Position numbers and translations under genes: made by a program. Below, in pieces: positions 47,465-55,566 of a DNA stretch of 64,000 nt (positions are counted from its first letter, which is position 1; every line of letters starts with the position of its first letter). The DNA lies in NCBI RefSeq assembly GCF_025403485.1, contig NZ_CP099966.1, positions 930,001-994,000 on the forward strand, read 5' to 3'. This DNA is from Chryseobacterium paludis. GTDB taxonomy: Bacteria; Bacteroidota; Bacteroidia; Flavobacteriales; Weeksellaceae. The notes beneath the pieces were generated by a model that searched no databases, was not told where the DNA came from, and saw only the letters and a program-made list of their open reading frames with translations.

Positions 47465-47472
47465 ATTATCTA

Positions 47473-47506
47473 TTTAAGTCACTTTTATAAGTGGCTTAAA
47501 TTTTTT
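47473..47506 (+). terminator. Terminator of the ilv operon
   Basis: TTTAAGTCAC / GTGGCTTAAA with a TTTTTT tail. Confidence 0.82.
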
Positions 47507-47626
47507 ATTGTATATAAGTGTTTTGTTATTAAATAGTTAAGGGTATTAATGCAGTTAATTATCATAAAATAGTGATAAACTGATAAAAGTCATTAGTTTC
47601 TTATTTTTATTCAGTCTAAATAAATA

Positions 47627-47634
47627 TAAATTTG
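47627..47634 (+). promoter_or_regulatory. Promoter -7 element upstream of the candidate sRNA
   Basis: TAAATTTG matches TAnnTTTG. Confidence 0.45.
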
Positions 47635-47640
47635 TCTTAA

Positions 47641-47787
47641 CAAAAAATAAGAAAAAACGAAGAAGACCTGTATCCTTTTAAGTATTGCTGTACTGAAAAG
47701 ATCGTTAAAAAATAAACACAACTAATCATATCCATATCAATTTTTGTTTTTTTAAACCGGTGGGGCCATATCCCATCGGTTTTCTTT
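47641..47787 (+). ncRNA. Candidate small RNA or leader RNA
   Basis: A consensus promoter (47627-47634) is followed after about 115 bp by a clear rho-independent hairpin (AAACCGGTGGG / CCCATCGGTTT with a TTTCTTT tail, 47753-47787) and there is no ORF of useful length between. The next gene starts 158 bp after the hairpin. It could be a free small RNA or a terminated leader. I found no match to a known RNA family by eye. Confidence 0.4.
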
Positions 47788-47944
47788 ATTAATACTTTCA
47801 GTATATTCAGAAAGCTAGACGGAATTCTGGGCTGGTCATTATTTTATAGTTGGTATAGATCGATACAATGGGAACATCCTAATTTTGTTGTCTAAAATGA
47901 TTAATAATTTACTGTAAAGTAAATAGGTGTAAAAAATAAAATAT

Positions 47945-48364
47945 ATGAATTCATTAGCTGAAAACGAACAGACAGCCGCCATATTAAATGGATTTTTCCA
48001 AAGTGTTTCTGAGAAGGATACTGAAAAAGCAGGATCTTTTTTTGCTGACCAAGTGGAATGGTATATTCCTAAATCAGATCTATTACCCTGGACGGGAGCA
48101 TTAACAACAAAATCAGAGGTGATAGCAGCACTTCAACTTCTTTTAGATTCTCATATAGATGGCGAAGAACAATTTGAACTTGATCATCTTTTTATCGATG
48201 GAAACGAAGCTGCAGTGTTTGGGAAAGCATCCCGGGTCGCAAAGAAGACGGGTAAAAGATTCACTGCTTTTATATGTCAGAGGTTTAGTATTGAAAATGG
48301 CAAAATCACAAAGCTTTTAATGCTTGAAGATACCCGTGAAATTGAAAAAGCATTTGTAAGTTAG
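47945..48364 (+). CDS. SnoaL/NTF2-like domain protein
   Basis: The 139-residue protein has the NTF2 cone fold pattern of SnoaL-like proteins (AILNGFFQSVSEKDTEKAGSFFADQVEW at the start). Members act as enzymes or ligand binders; no catalytic residues are certain here. It is monocistronic with a hairpin after it and converges with the VOC gene. Confidence 0.75.
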   Translation: MNSLAENEQTAAILNGFFQSVSEKDTEKAGSFFADQVEWYIPKSDLLPWTGALTTKSEVIAALQLLLDSHIDGEEQFELDHLFIDGNEAAVFGKASRVAKKTGKRFTAFICQRFSIENGKITKLLMLEDTREIEKAFVS

Positions 48365-48388
48365 TAAGAACCCTAAAAGCAGATATAA

Positions 48389-48415
48389 ACAAAGCTCTCG
48401 TATTGAGAGCTTTGC
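48389..48415. terminator. Hairpin between the NTF2-like and VOC genes
   Basis: CAAAGCTCTC / GAGAGCTTTG is a 10-bp stem with a short loop. A weak T-run follows it on the minus strand. Confidence 0.6.
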
Positions 48416-48450
48416 TGCGTTAAATAAAAATTAAATAACCTGTGATGTAG

Positions 48451-48882
48451 TTATTTTTTTGTGAATACTTCCTTACCGAAAATACTAATGAAATTTCCAT
48501 CCGGATCTTGAATGATCGTACTGGTGAGTCCTTCCTCATTAAGCTGTATTTCTTTAAATACAAAATTTACATTTTGTTTTTCCAGCCACAAACCAGCTTC
48601 ATGTAAATCATCAACATACAGAATCAAAGCTTTATTTCCTATAGGTTTAAGGTGGCCCGGAGGGGTAGCAAATAATTCTTCAATTCGATAAGAATCAGCA
48701 GATTGTAATAACTCCAGACGGATTCCCATTCCTTCCATAAAAGCACCTTTTGCCTTTACAGCAGGAAAATCAACTTCTTCTATTAACTGAAATCCTAATA
48801 TATGATGGTACCATTTTATGGATTGACTTAAGTCTGAAACACTTACTGCCAAACCAAACAGGTTAAATTGTACGTTTTCCAT
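48451..48882 (-). CDS. VOC/glyoxalase-like protein
   Basis: The 143-residue protein matches the VOC fold (VQFNLFGLAVSVSDLSQSIKWYHHILGF at the start, SIFGKE at the end with a late DPDGNFIS). It may be a glyoxalase, dioxygenase or resistance protein. It is divergent from the PdxR-like gene. Confidence 0.8.
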   Translation of the reverse strand: MENVQFNLFGLAVSVSDLSQSIKWYHHILGFQLIEEVDFPAVKAKGAFMEGMGIRLELLQSADSYRIEELFATPPGHLKPIGNKALILYVDDLHEAGLWLEKQNVNFVFKEIQLNEEGLTSTIIQDPDGNFISIFGKEVFTKK

Positions 48883-49020
48883 TTATAATTTAATAATAAT
48901 TTTAATTGTTACATCTCTATCACAAAATTACTGGTAGAATGAGGTGTTTAAGTGCTCCAGTTTCAAGAAATAGGATAGTCCAGTTTTACTACAATTTGTC
49001 TGGATGTTAAGATTTTGAAT

Positions 49021-49028
49021 TACATTTG
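49021..49028 (+). promoter_or_regulatory. Promoter -7 element of the PdxR-like gene
   Basis: TACATTTG matches TAnnTTTG and ends at the possible GTG start at 49028. A start there would put the start codon inside the promoter, so the real start is 49058. Confidence 0.55.
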
Positions 49029-49057
49029 TGTATCAACTCATATCTATATTAAATAGG

Positions 49058-50521
49058 ATGTTACCTTACAAATCGTTAATTAAGCTGGACAGAGGAGGGT
49101 CGGTGCCACTGTATGTTCAAGTATGTAATCAATTTATATCACTGATTACAAATGGTACGCTGCAACCATCAGACAGTCTTCCGAGTTCACGGATACTTGC
49201 AGATCTTATCGGGATCAATAGAAATACGGTAAAGCTGGCCTATGAAGAACTTATCAGCCAGGGTTGGGCAGAGTCTGTTGAAAGAAAAGGAATATTTGTT
49301 CTTTCTAATCTGCCAACGTCTTCTAAGATCATAACCTCTGAACATAGTGAGAATAATAATCTTAGTGAAGCTTTTTATTGGAATAATCCATTTAAAACCC
49401 CTTCTTCAGGAAAGGATTTTCAGAAAATAGATCTTGCGATCGATGGTGGCTTTCCCGATGTACGGTTAGCTCCTGTAGATCAGCTTATGAGAGAATATAG
49501 AAGTCTTTCCAGAAAATTCTATGGTAAAAATTTTCTGAAATATGGAAGTTCAAAGGGATCCGAACATCTTCGCGATTCTATCTGTCATTATTTATCCAGC
49601 ACCCGGGGGTTAAATGTTTCTAAAGAAAACCTTGTCATCACAAAAGGAAGCCAAATGGGGATTTATCTTGCAGGTAAACTGTTAATAGGGCCATCTGATA
49701 TTATTGCTGTGGGCTCGTCCAATTATCCTTTTGCAGATCAGACGTTCCAATATTTAGGAGGTAAGCTTCTCAGAATTCCTATTGATGAACAGGGAATGGA
49801 TATTGATCATCTGGAAACCGTTTTAAACCACACTGCGATAAAAGCAGTTTATATTATACCTCATCATCATTTTCCAACCACTGTAACGACAAGTATGGAG
49901 CGCAGAATGAAGTTATTGCATCTTGCTAAAAAGTATCGTTTTGCCATTATTGAGGATGATTATGATTTTGACTTTCATTACGATAATAAACCATACGTAC
50001 CTCTGGCGAGTATAGATCATTATCACAATGTTATTTATATAGGATCTATTTCGAAAACATTTGCGCCGGCACTACGAATTGGATTTATGGTGGGACCTTC
50101 AGCTTTCATTGATGCAGCATCATCAACCAGGGAATTTATAGATAAGCAGGGTGACACATTACTGGAAAATGCATTTGCAATGATGTTCGATAGCGGAGAA
50201 ATGGAAAGACATTTTAGAAAATCTTTAAAAATATATAAACAACGCCGCAATCTTTTTTGTGAAATACTAGCTTCAGATTTTAAAGAACTGATTGATTTTA
50301 AAACTCCAGAAGGAGGATTGGCTGTGTGGGCTGACTTTAATAAGAAAATTAATTTAACGGAAGTTGCCGGGAAAGCATTGAAAAAAGGACTGTATATCGA
50401 ATATGGGGATTTTTATAAAAATGAGGTTTTTGCAAGCAATGGAATGAGGATGGGATTTGCGTCATTGAATGAAAAGGAAATGAGACTGGCGTTGAGTATA
50501 CTGAAAGAGGCGATTGATTAG
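49058..50521 (+). CDS. pdxR: PdxR/MocR-family regulator
   Basis: The 487-residue protein has an N-terminal GntR-type winged helix (residues about 14-80, PSDSLPSSRILADLIGINRNTVKLAYEELISQGW) and a fold-type I aminotransferase domain. The PLP Lys is in SISKTFAPALRIG. MocR regulators respond to PLP or to amino-PLP compounds. The start MLPYKSLI at 49058 is chosen over GTG at 49028 because of the promoter. The symbol is tentative; targets are unknown and no PLP synthase genes are nearby. Confidence 0.85.
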   Translation: MLPYKSLIKLDRGGSVPLYVQVCNQFISLITNGTLQPSDSLPSSRILADLIGINRNTVKLAYEELISQGWAESVERKGIFVLSNLPTSSKIITSEHSENNNLSEAFYWNNPFKTPSSGKDFQKIDLAIDGGFPDVRLAPVDQLMREYRSLSRKFYGKNFLKYGSSKGSEHLRDSICHYLSSTRGLNVSKENLVITKGSQMGIYLAGKLLIGPSDIIAVGSSNYPFADQTFQYLGGKLLRIPIDEQGMDIDHLETVLNHTAIKAVYIIPHHHFPTTVTTSMERRMKLLHLAKKYRFAIIEDDYDFDFHYDNKPYVPLASIDHYHNVIYIGSISKTFAPALRIGFMVGPSAFIDAASSTREFIDKQGDTLLENAFAMMFDSGEMERHFRKSLKIYKQRRNLFCEILASDFKELIDFKTPEGGLAVWADFNKKINLTEVAGKALKKGLYIEYGDFYKNEVFASNGMRMGFASLNEKEMRLALSILKEAID

Positions 50522-50660
50522 TTTTGAATTTTGAATTATTGTTGTTATAGCTCTTTATTGTAGTTTTTTTATCCTAAATGCTCACGTTATTAAATTTTTA
50601 TGTTGATTTGGGCTATATCATATTTCACAATTGGCATATATAGAACGAAATGATCTGTTT

Positions 50661-50668
50661 TAAATTTG
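50661..50668 (+). promoter_or_regulatory. Promoter -7 element of the GNAT gene
   Basis: TAAATTTG matches TAnnTTTG, 19 bp before the start. Confidence 0.5.
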
Positions 50669-50686
50669 TATTAAATAAAATACATT

Positions 50687-51127
50687 ATGCAGAGTCAATA
50701 TACCATTTCAGATTTTACGACCGATCTGGAGATTCAACAGTGCTGGGAAGTGATCTCTTTATTAAGACCTCATCTCGATAAAAATAACTGGAAAGAAATC
50801 ATTCATGAAATGATGGAAAATGAGAAGTACAGGATTTCTGGAATTATGGAAAATGATCAGTGTGTGGCATTTGCCGGATACCGGGTTATGAACTCCTTAC
50901 ACAGCGGACATATTATTTATATTGATGACCTTTGTACCCTGGAATCTCATAGAGGAAAAGGTTTAGCCTCTCAACTACTGGAATATGTAGAGCATATTGC
51001 CAGGTCCAATGCGATGGATGCGGTAGTTCTTGATACTGACTTCACTAATAATACTGCGCAAAAGGTTTATCTGAAAAGCGGATTCAGGCTTGCGGCGCTT
51101 CATCTTGCACATCCATTGAAAAAGTAA
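50687..51127 (+). CDS. GNAT family N-acetyltransferase
   Basis: The 146-residue protein carries the acetyl-CoA loop ESHRGKGLASQLLEYVE (residues about 86-102) and the late FTNNTAQKVYLKSGFR. The substrate is unknown. It is a single gene with its own promoter and terminator. Confidence 0.86.
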   Translation: MQSQYTISDFTTDLEIQQCWEVISLLRPHLDKNNWKEIIHEMMENEKYRISGIMENDQCVAFAGYRVMNSLHSGHIIYIDDLCTLESHRGKGLASQLLEYVEHIARSNAMDAVVLDTDFTNNTAQKVYLKSGFRLAALHLAHPLKK

Positions 51128-51147
51128 GATCATTTTTATAATATAAA

Positions 51148-51179
51148 GAAAGGTAACCAATAGATTGATTACCTTTTTT
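51148..51179. terminator. Terminator between the GNAT and deoxyribonucleotidase genes
   Basis: AAAGGTAA / TTACCTTT with a T-run of six, between converging genes. Confidence 0.75.
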
Positions 51180-51196
51180 ATAGATATGATATCCGA

Positions 51197-51760
51197 TTAA
51201 ATAGCTTCAGATTGACTTAGGTTTCTAATATTACTAAATAAATCCCTCACCTCATCCCAACTGTGTACCCGCTGATGATGATCTATACTACTATTGTGTC
51301 CGGCATTGAACATAATGGGTCTGCCTTTACAGAAATCAAGATTTTTAATATGGTCATCTATCAGATAATCGGTGTCGATAACACTTTTATCACCACACAT
51401 GATTATATTTTTCCATGATATAAAAGGGAAATGCTCCTGCAGCCATTCGTATTTTTCATATAATGAAAGTGGAAACTCCATAGCAGCAGTCACAATATAA
51501 ACATCATAATCATTCATCAATTCTTTAACTACTTCCACTGCATTAGGCATTACCGGCAGAGTGCGGAAAAAACCGGGAGTCTGTAAAAATTTTAAGACTG
51601 CTTCTCTATCTGGAAAAGCTTCGGGTTCCGGTTTACCGATCATATCTTCTCTACTGATTAAAATACCGTGATCTCTGTGATACCAATCGATAAGTTGCGC
51701 TTCTACATCTGCTATTACACCGTCCATATCTATCGCAATGGTTTCTTTCTTATTTTTCAT
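51197..51760 (-). CDS. 5'(3')-deoxyribonucleotidase-like HAD protein
   Basis: The 187-residue protein, from start MKNKKETIAIDMDGV at 51760, has the HAD nucleophile motif DMDGV (residues 11-15) and the late VIDTDYLIDDHIKNL typical of NT5C. It dephosphorylates deoxynucleoside monophosphates. The frame extends upstream to 51808, but this would run across the operator repeats. It is divergent from a DeoR regulator and may be controlled by it. Confidence 0.85.
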   Translation of the reverse strand: MKNKKETIAIDMDGVIADVEAQLIDWYHRDHGILISREDMIGKPEPEAFPDREAVLKFLQTPGFFRTLPVMPNAVEVVKELMNDYDVYIVTAAMEFPLSLYEKYEWLQEHFPFISWKNIIMCGDKSVIDTDYLIDDHIKNLDFCKGRPIMFNAGHNSSIDHHQRVHSWDEVRDLFSNIRNLSQSEAI

Positions 51761-51761
51761 T

Positions 51762-51817
51762 TTGCAATTATTTGCAACAAAGATATGTATTATTGCATAA
51801 AGTTGCATTATTTTGCA
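51762..51817. promoter_or_regulatory. 10-bp-phased TTGCA array between divergent genes
   Basis: TTGCA starts at 51762, 51772, 51793, 51803 and 51813. The spacings are 10, 21, 10 and 10 bp, so all five boxes lie on one face of the DNA apart from a missing box near 51782. The array fills the space between the divergent starts, a natural operator site for the DeoR regulator. Confidence 0.65.
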
Positions 51818-51829
51818 ATAAATATTTTC

Positions 51830-51837
51830 TATATTTG
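51830..51837 (+). promoter_or_regulatory. Promoter -7 element of the DeoR gene
   Basis: TATATTTG matches TAnnTTTG, 5 bp before the ATG at 51842. Confidence 0.5.
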
Positions 51838-51841
51838 TGTT

Positions 51842-52591
51842 ATGATAAAAGCTGAAAGACAGGATCTCATTCTCGAGTATTTAGTAAAAGATAAAAAAGT
51901 ATTGCTTGATCAGATCAGTAAAATACTTAAAGTATCTGAAGATACCGTGCGTAGAGATATTAAAGAATTATCAGATAAAGGTCTGTTAAAAGCTGTCCGT
52001 GGTGGTGCTATTCAAAGGTCTTCAATGCCGCTTCATTTTAAAGACCGTCAGAATATCGACGTCCCGCACAAGAAGATCATTGCCGAAAAGGTATTGGAAT
52101 ATATTAAACCCGGAATGGTTCTGTTAGTTGACTCAGGAACTTCAGCACTGGCGGTAATTGCTAATTTACCAAAGGATATTGCTTTAACTGTAGTAACCAA
52201 TAGCTTTCCGGTTGCTTCACTTTTGGAAGATCATAAAGAAATTGAAGTTTTATTTATGGGTGGAATGCTGAATAAAATTTCATTCTCTACAAATGGGTAT
52301 GAGACGATTCAAAGTATAAGGAATATCAGAGCTGATATCTGTTTGCTGGGCGTATGTAGTATCGATCTGAATTTTGGAGTTACCGGTGATGATTATGAAG
52401 ACAGCCTGGTTAAAAGGGTGATGATAGAAACTTCAAAATGCACGATTGCTCTTTCGACTTCAGATAAATTGGGGAAATCCGAATCCTTTTATATCTGTGC
52501 TGCCAATTCACTGAATATTATTATCACTGAGGCAGATCCAAAATCAGATTATTTAAAACCTTATATAGATGCCGGGATTGAGGTTAGATAA
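51842..52591 (+). CDS. DeoR-family transcriptional regulator
   Basis: The 249-residue regulator, from MIKAERQDLILEYL at 51842, has an N-terminal DeoR winged helix (KVSEDTVRRDIKELSDKGLL, residues about 28-48) and a C-terminal sugar-phosphate-binding domain (VDSGTSALAVIANL). The open frame reaches back to 51668, but the extra part would cross the operator and promoter and does not look like protein. Likely effector is a phosphorylated sugar or nucleoside derivative, consistent with the divergent nucleotidase. Confidence 0.88.
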   Translation: MIKAERQDLILEYLVKDKKVLLDQISKILKVSEDTVRRDIKELSDKGLLKAVRGGAIQRSSMPLHFKDRQNIDVPHKKIIAEKVLEYIKPGMVLLVDSGTSALAVIANLPKDIALTVVTNSFPVASLLEDHKEIEVLFMGGMLNKISFSTNGYETIQSIRNIRADICLLGVCSIDLNFGVTGDDYEDSLVKRVMIETSKCTIALSTSDKLGKSESFYICAANSLNIIITEADPKSDYLKPYIDAGIEVR

Positions 52592-52607
52592 CGATCGGTA
52601 TTAAAAA

Positions 52608-52643
52608 CTGAAGACAAAGAAAAATTTCATTCTTTGTCTTCAG
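52608..52643. terminator. Terminator after the DeoR gene
   Basis: CTGAAGACAAAGAA / TTCTTTGTCTTCAG is a 14-bp stem followed by AGAAATTTT on the plus strand. It also lies just downstream of the third double-glycine peptide gene on the minus strand. Confidence 0.7.
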
Positions 52644-52650
52644 AGAAATT

Positions 52651-52824
52651 TTAATCGATTATGATGGCCATGCATAGTCCATTGGGGCCTGCCTGAGATC
52701 TCGGACGGCATGCACCGTTGATGCAACACCAATCGTCACCGCATTCTAAGCTTTCAGGACATGGCGGATAGCCACCGTAGATCATTCTTAATTGATTTCT
52801 TTCTAAGGATTTCAGATTTTTCAT
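52651..52824 (-). CDS. Double-glycine peptide, bacteriocin-like (copy 3)
   Basis: This 57-residue ORF starts MKNLKSLERNQLRMIYGG, a double-glycine leader in a different subgroup from copies 1 and 2. The core has six Cys (PPCPESLECGDDWCCINGAC... GLC), which could form disulfide bonds. A near-identical design is in copy 4. No exporter or immunity gene is near. Confidence 0.72.
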   Translation of the reverse strand: MKNLKSLERNQLRMIYGGYPPCPESLECGDDWCCINGACRPRSQAGPNGLCMAIIID

Positions 52825-52897
52825 AGTACATTGTTTTTTTGGATATAATTAAATTTACATGAAGATGAGATAGCATTGCCTATATCATCTAATAATC

Positions 52898-52931
52898 AAA
52901 CGACAAAGAATATGATTATTCTTTGCCGTTT
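52898..52931. terminator. Hairpin between double-glycine copies 3 and 4
   Basis: CAAACGACAAAGAATA is followed by TATTCTTTGCCGTTTG in reverse order, a near-perfect 14-bp stem. Confidence 0.6.
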
Positions 52932-52940
52932 GAAAAAATT

Positions 52941-53117
52941 CTATTCGATTGGTGGTGCCATACATAATCCATTGGGTCCCGCCTCTGATATAGGACGGCA
53001 GCCACCATTGATGCAGCATTTTCCAGGGCCACATTCCAGATTCTCAGGACATGCGGGTACGCCACCATTAATTACTTTTAACTGATTTCTTTCTAATGAT
53101 TTCAAATTGTTTTTCAT
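52941..53117 (-). CDS. Double-glycine peptide, bacteriocin-like (copy 4)
   Basis: This 58-residue ORF starts MKNNLKSLERNQLKVINGG. The core keeps all six Cys of copy 3 and the GPNGLCMA end, so the two are tandem paralogs. Both sit just upstream of the PDE gene on the same strand, but hairpins and gaps make co-transcription uncertain. Confidence 0.72.
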   Translation of the reverse strand: MKNNLKSLERNQLKVINGGVPACPENLECGPGKCCINGGCRPISEAGPNGLCMAPPIE

Positions 53118-53191
53118 AGTACATTGTTTTTAGTTGTAAAACAAATGTAATGAATTATATGATAGGATGTTAAGTATTTGGTTATATCTCC

Positions 53192-54139
53192 TTATAAAGT
53201 GATTTTTTCCCCTTGTACAGGGAAAATATACTTGATTCCCAGAGCATTTTTTTCTTTCAGTTGCTTCTTGATTTTTTCAATATGATCACCTACAGGTTTC
53301 AGATGGGTAATAATGACAGGAACGTGATGCAGTTTTCCTGGCTTACAGAATCTGTTCAGAGTATTTAGTTCCTGTTCCAGTAATTTTGGAGTAAGGTGGC
53401 CAAATAAAGATTTGTCGGGCTGTTCATTAGGGAAGGAAACCTCTATTAGAATTCCCTTTAATTTTTGCTCATTAATATAAGGAGCAATCTGTTTCCATAA
53501 ATTTTCAAGTTTATTGCTTTTTTCTATAAGATCGCTTCCGGTATCTCCTAAATATAAAAGATAATCACCATCATGTCTTACGAGAAAAGCTGTACTCTCA
53601 TATGGATTGACATGACTTAGCGGAAATGCAGTCACATACATTTCGGTATCAGTGATCGGTATTTCCTTACCATCCTCAAGACTTACCATCTTATATTTGC
53701 TTAAACGGGGAGCTTCACCGGAATCGGTAAAGTTGGCCCAGCTTTCCCATGAGAAATATTTATCTGTAATGATTTTCCCTACGGTAGGAAGGGTATACAC
53801 AGACTTTTTTGTATCATCTGGACTATTTAAGATCATTCCGCTTACATGATCGAGGTGTGCATGAGAAATCAGGTATCCCTTGATATTTTGTTGCATAACC
53901 TGCGATGCAGAGCTTTGTTTAAAATTTCCTTTCTGTATGGCTTTTTCAATTCCTGAACGTATCGTTCCGGCATCAAGCGCTATATAGTTTTCAGAATTTA
54001 CCGGAGCAGCCATATAACTGGATAAATTACTTTCATCACCACCACCATAAGTTCCCAGTGGAATCACTTTAAAACTATTCTGTGCTGAACAAACAGCTAC
54101 CGACAAAAAGATAGTCAGATTGAAGAAATATTTTATCAT
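53192..54139 (-). CDS. Class II 3',5'-cyclic-nucleotide phosphodiesterase
   Basis: The 315-residue protein has a signal peptide and the class II PDE signature HAHLDHVSG near residue 93, with metal-binding His. LLYLGDTGSD and THLKPVGDH are also typical. It probably hydrolyses cAMP in the periplasm, as CpdP of Vibrio does. It lies upstream of the double-glycine peptides on the minus strand and is not obviously related to them. Confidence 0.87.
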   Translation of the reverse strand: MIKYFFNLTIFLSVAVCSAQNSFKVIPLGTYGGGDESNLSSYMAAPVNSENYIALDAGTIRSGIEKAIQKGNFKQSSASQVMQQNIKGYLISHAHLDHVSGMILNSPDDTKKSVYTLPTVGKIITDKYFSWESWANFTDSGEAPRLSKYKMVSLEDGKEIPITDTEMYVTAFPLSHVNPYESTAFLVRHDGDYLLYLGDTGSDLIEKSNKLENLWKQIAPYINEQKLKGILIEVSFPNEQPDKSLFGHLTPKLLEQELNTLNRFCKPGKLHHVPVIITHLKPVGDHIEKIKKQLKEKNALGIKYIFPVQGEKITL

Positions 54140-54182
54140 ATAGAGTATCGTTGTATTGAGAATTGATCAATCAATGCAAGTA

Positions 54183-54190
54183 CAAATTTA
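54183..54190 (-). promoter_or_regulatory. Promoter -7 element of the PDE gene
   Basis: The minus strand reads TAAATTTG, about 44 bp before the start. Confidence 0.5.
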
Positions 54191-54350
54191 ATTCAAAAAT
54201 ATACTTGTACAAAATTACAATCAACAGGAAAGCGGAGTATAAAACTATTAAAATTATGTTAAAGTTTGTATTGTCTCAATTCTTGGCACAATATTTCAAT
54301 GTAAGAACACAACTCATGTTTAATTTGAGTTTTCATGGTTATTAGTTTTT

Positions 54351-54379
54351 ATCCTCAACTTCGGTTGGGGATTTTTTTG
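54351..54379 (+). terminator. Terminator in the gap before the XRE gene
   Basis: CCTCAACTTCGGTTGGGG with a T-run of seven. It has no clear gene upstream; a 29-codon ORF at 54256-54345 is too weak to annotate. The terminator is very similar to that at 58184, which suggests a shared origin. Confidence 0.7.
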
Positions 54380-54385
54380 TTTAAA

Positions 54386-54567
54386 AGAAAACCCTCCATT
54401 CAGAGGGTTCCAGTGGCTATAATATGATAAGATCTAAAAAAAGTGTCTCAAACAAAAGCTTCCCGGATCAAGGGGAAGCAATAAAATAATAAGTGATGCT
54501 TGATTATTAGTTTTCCCCTTAAAAGTAATAAGTATTTGTATATCAATTATATGATCGTAATCATAAA
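54386..54567. repeat. Hairpin-rich intergenic repeat, copy A
   Basis: The unit contains a hairpin near 54388-54408 (AACCCTC / GAGGGTT), a second hairpin (GCTTCCC / GGGAAGC, about 54459-54479), an AT-rich stretch and the palindrome core TATGATCGTAATCATA at 54550-54565. It is the most divergent of three copies that contain the palindrome (others at 56672 and 58214). Confidence 0.6.
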
Positions 54568-54613
54568 GATTTGTTTAACATTTTTAAACCAGATCCTATC
54601 AATTAGCTAAATA

Positions 54614-54696
54614 AAAAAGGAGCCTTTCTAAATTGAAAGACTCCTACGCTTATTATGAATTTTAAAGGTATTATAAACTTCCCAAAATAGGGAAGT
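54614..54696. repeat. Hairpin-rich intergenic repeat, partial copy D
   Basis: The first hairpin (AGGAGCCTTTC / GAAAGACTCCT, 54618-54645) and the second (CTTCCC / GGGAAG, 54678-54695) match copies B and C. The palindrome is missing. The remaining gap to 54946 is AT-rich with no gene I can support. Confidence 0.6.
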
Positions 54697-54946
54697 AAAT
54701 GTACAAAATGGAATGTAAATTTTTATTATATTGTAAATATAGTAATAAATTTTGATATTATTGTTAATAATAATCATATAATTCGTTATTGTAATTATTA
54801 TTCTTAATAATAATTGATTATTTTTATATGTGGTATGTGGTTGTTTTTAGCGCTTTTAATGCATGAATTCCATGAAAATACAAGTTTTACTTGTGCCAAT
54901 TTTTCGAAATGAAAATAGCAGAAATAAGAGAGCATATTAATAAAAA

Positions 54947-54975
54947 AAAATCATCCCGTTTCGGAGATGATTTTT
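54947..54975. terminator. Terminator after the XRE gene
   Basis: AAAATCATC / GATGATTTT with T-runs on both sides. Confidence 0.75.
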
Positions 54976-54986
54976 TATTTATTTAT

Positions 54987-55370
54987 TTATTTTCCTGATC
55001 CTATCTGTTGTTTCAGTTTATCGTTTTCCTCTTTTAAAAGAGCTATATAATCCTGTAAATTTTTTATGACTGAAATACTCACATCATTATTAAAATTGGT
55101 CACATTACCACCTCCTGAAGAACCTGGGCTATCATTAAAAACAGGGTTTTCAACAATTACTTTCGCTTCTTCCATTTCGTAAATTTCATCAACCTGGACT
55201 TCAAGGAAAGCAGCAATCTTTTCCCATTCATCTTTAAAGATTTTTACGTCACCGCTTTCCTTCCTGCTGTAATTAGATACATCCGTTGCAATGATATCAG
55301 CAATCTGCTGTTGCGTATAACCTTTTCTCTTTCTTAGCGAACGTAATTTTTCTTTTTGCATATCTGACAT
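54987..55370 (-). CDS. XRE-type HTH protein
   Basis: The 127-residue protein has an N-terminal Cro/CI-type HTH (residues about 8-62, KGYTQQQIADIIATDVSNYSRKESG) and a C-terminal coiled-coil-like part (IKNLQDYIALLKEENDKLKQQI). It is the regulator-like gene of the accessory region, but targets are not visible. Closest relatives may be stand-alone flavobacterial HTH proteins. Confidence 0.8.
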   Translation of the reverse strand: MSDMQKEKLRSLRKRKGYTQQQIADIIATDVSNYSRKESGDVKIFKDEWEKIAAFLEVQVDEIYEMEEAKVIVENPVFNDSPGSSGGGNVTNFNNDVSISVIKNLQDYIALLKEENDKLKQQIGSGK

Positions 55371-55566
55371 TTTTACAAATTTGCAAAAAAAAATGATAAC
55401 TTCTATGGAAATGGGAAGGCATTTGGGAAGAGGTGCTTTTTTATTTATTCTTTTTTTAATTAAAGTTTCATGTTGTAAATTTATTCTGCATAATTTTTTC
55501 TAAAAAGGCGGTAAACAAGTTTGAATTCTTCCGAAAAAAATTATTACATTATTCACAAAAACAAAA

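Noticed and set aside
54256..54345. A short open frame before the terminator at 54351
   Set aside because: It has no family pattern and low coding character; it may be a remnant, but I cannot support it as a gene.
54870..54990. Two short ORFs (MKIQVLLVPIF and MKIAEIREHIN) near the XRE gene
   Set aside because: One runs through the terminator hairpin and neither has recognisable features.
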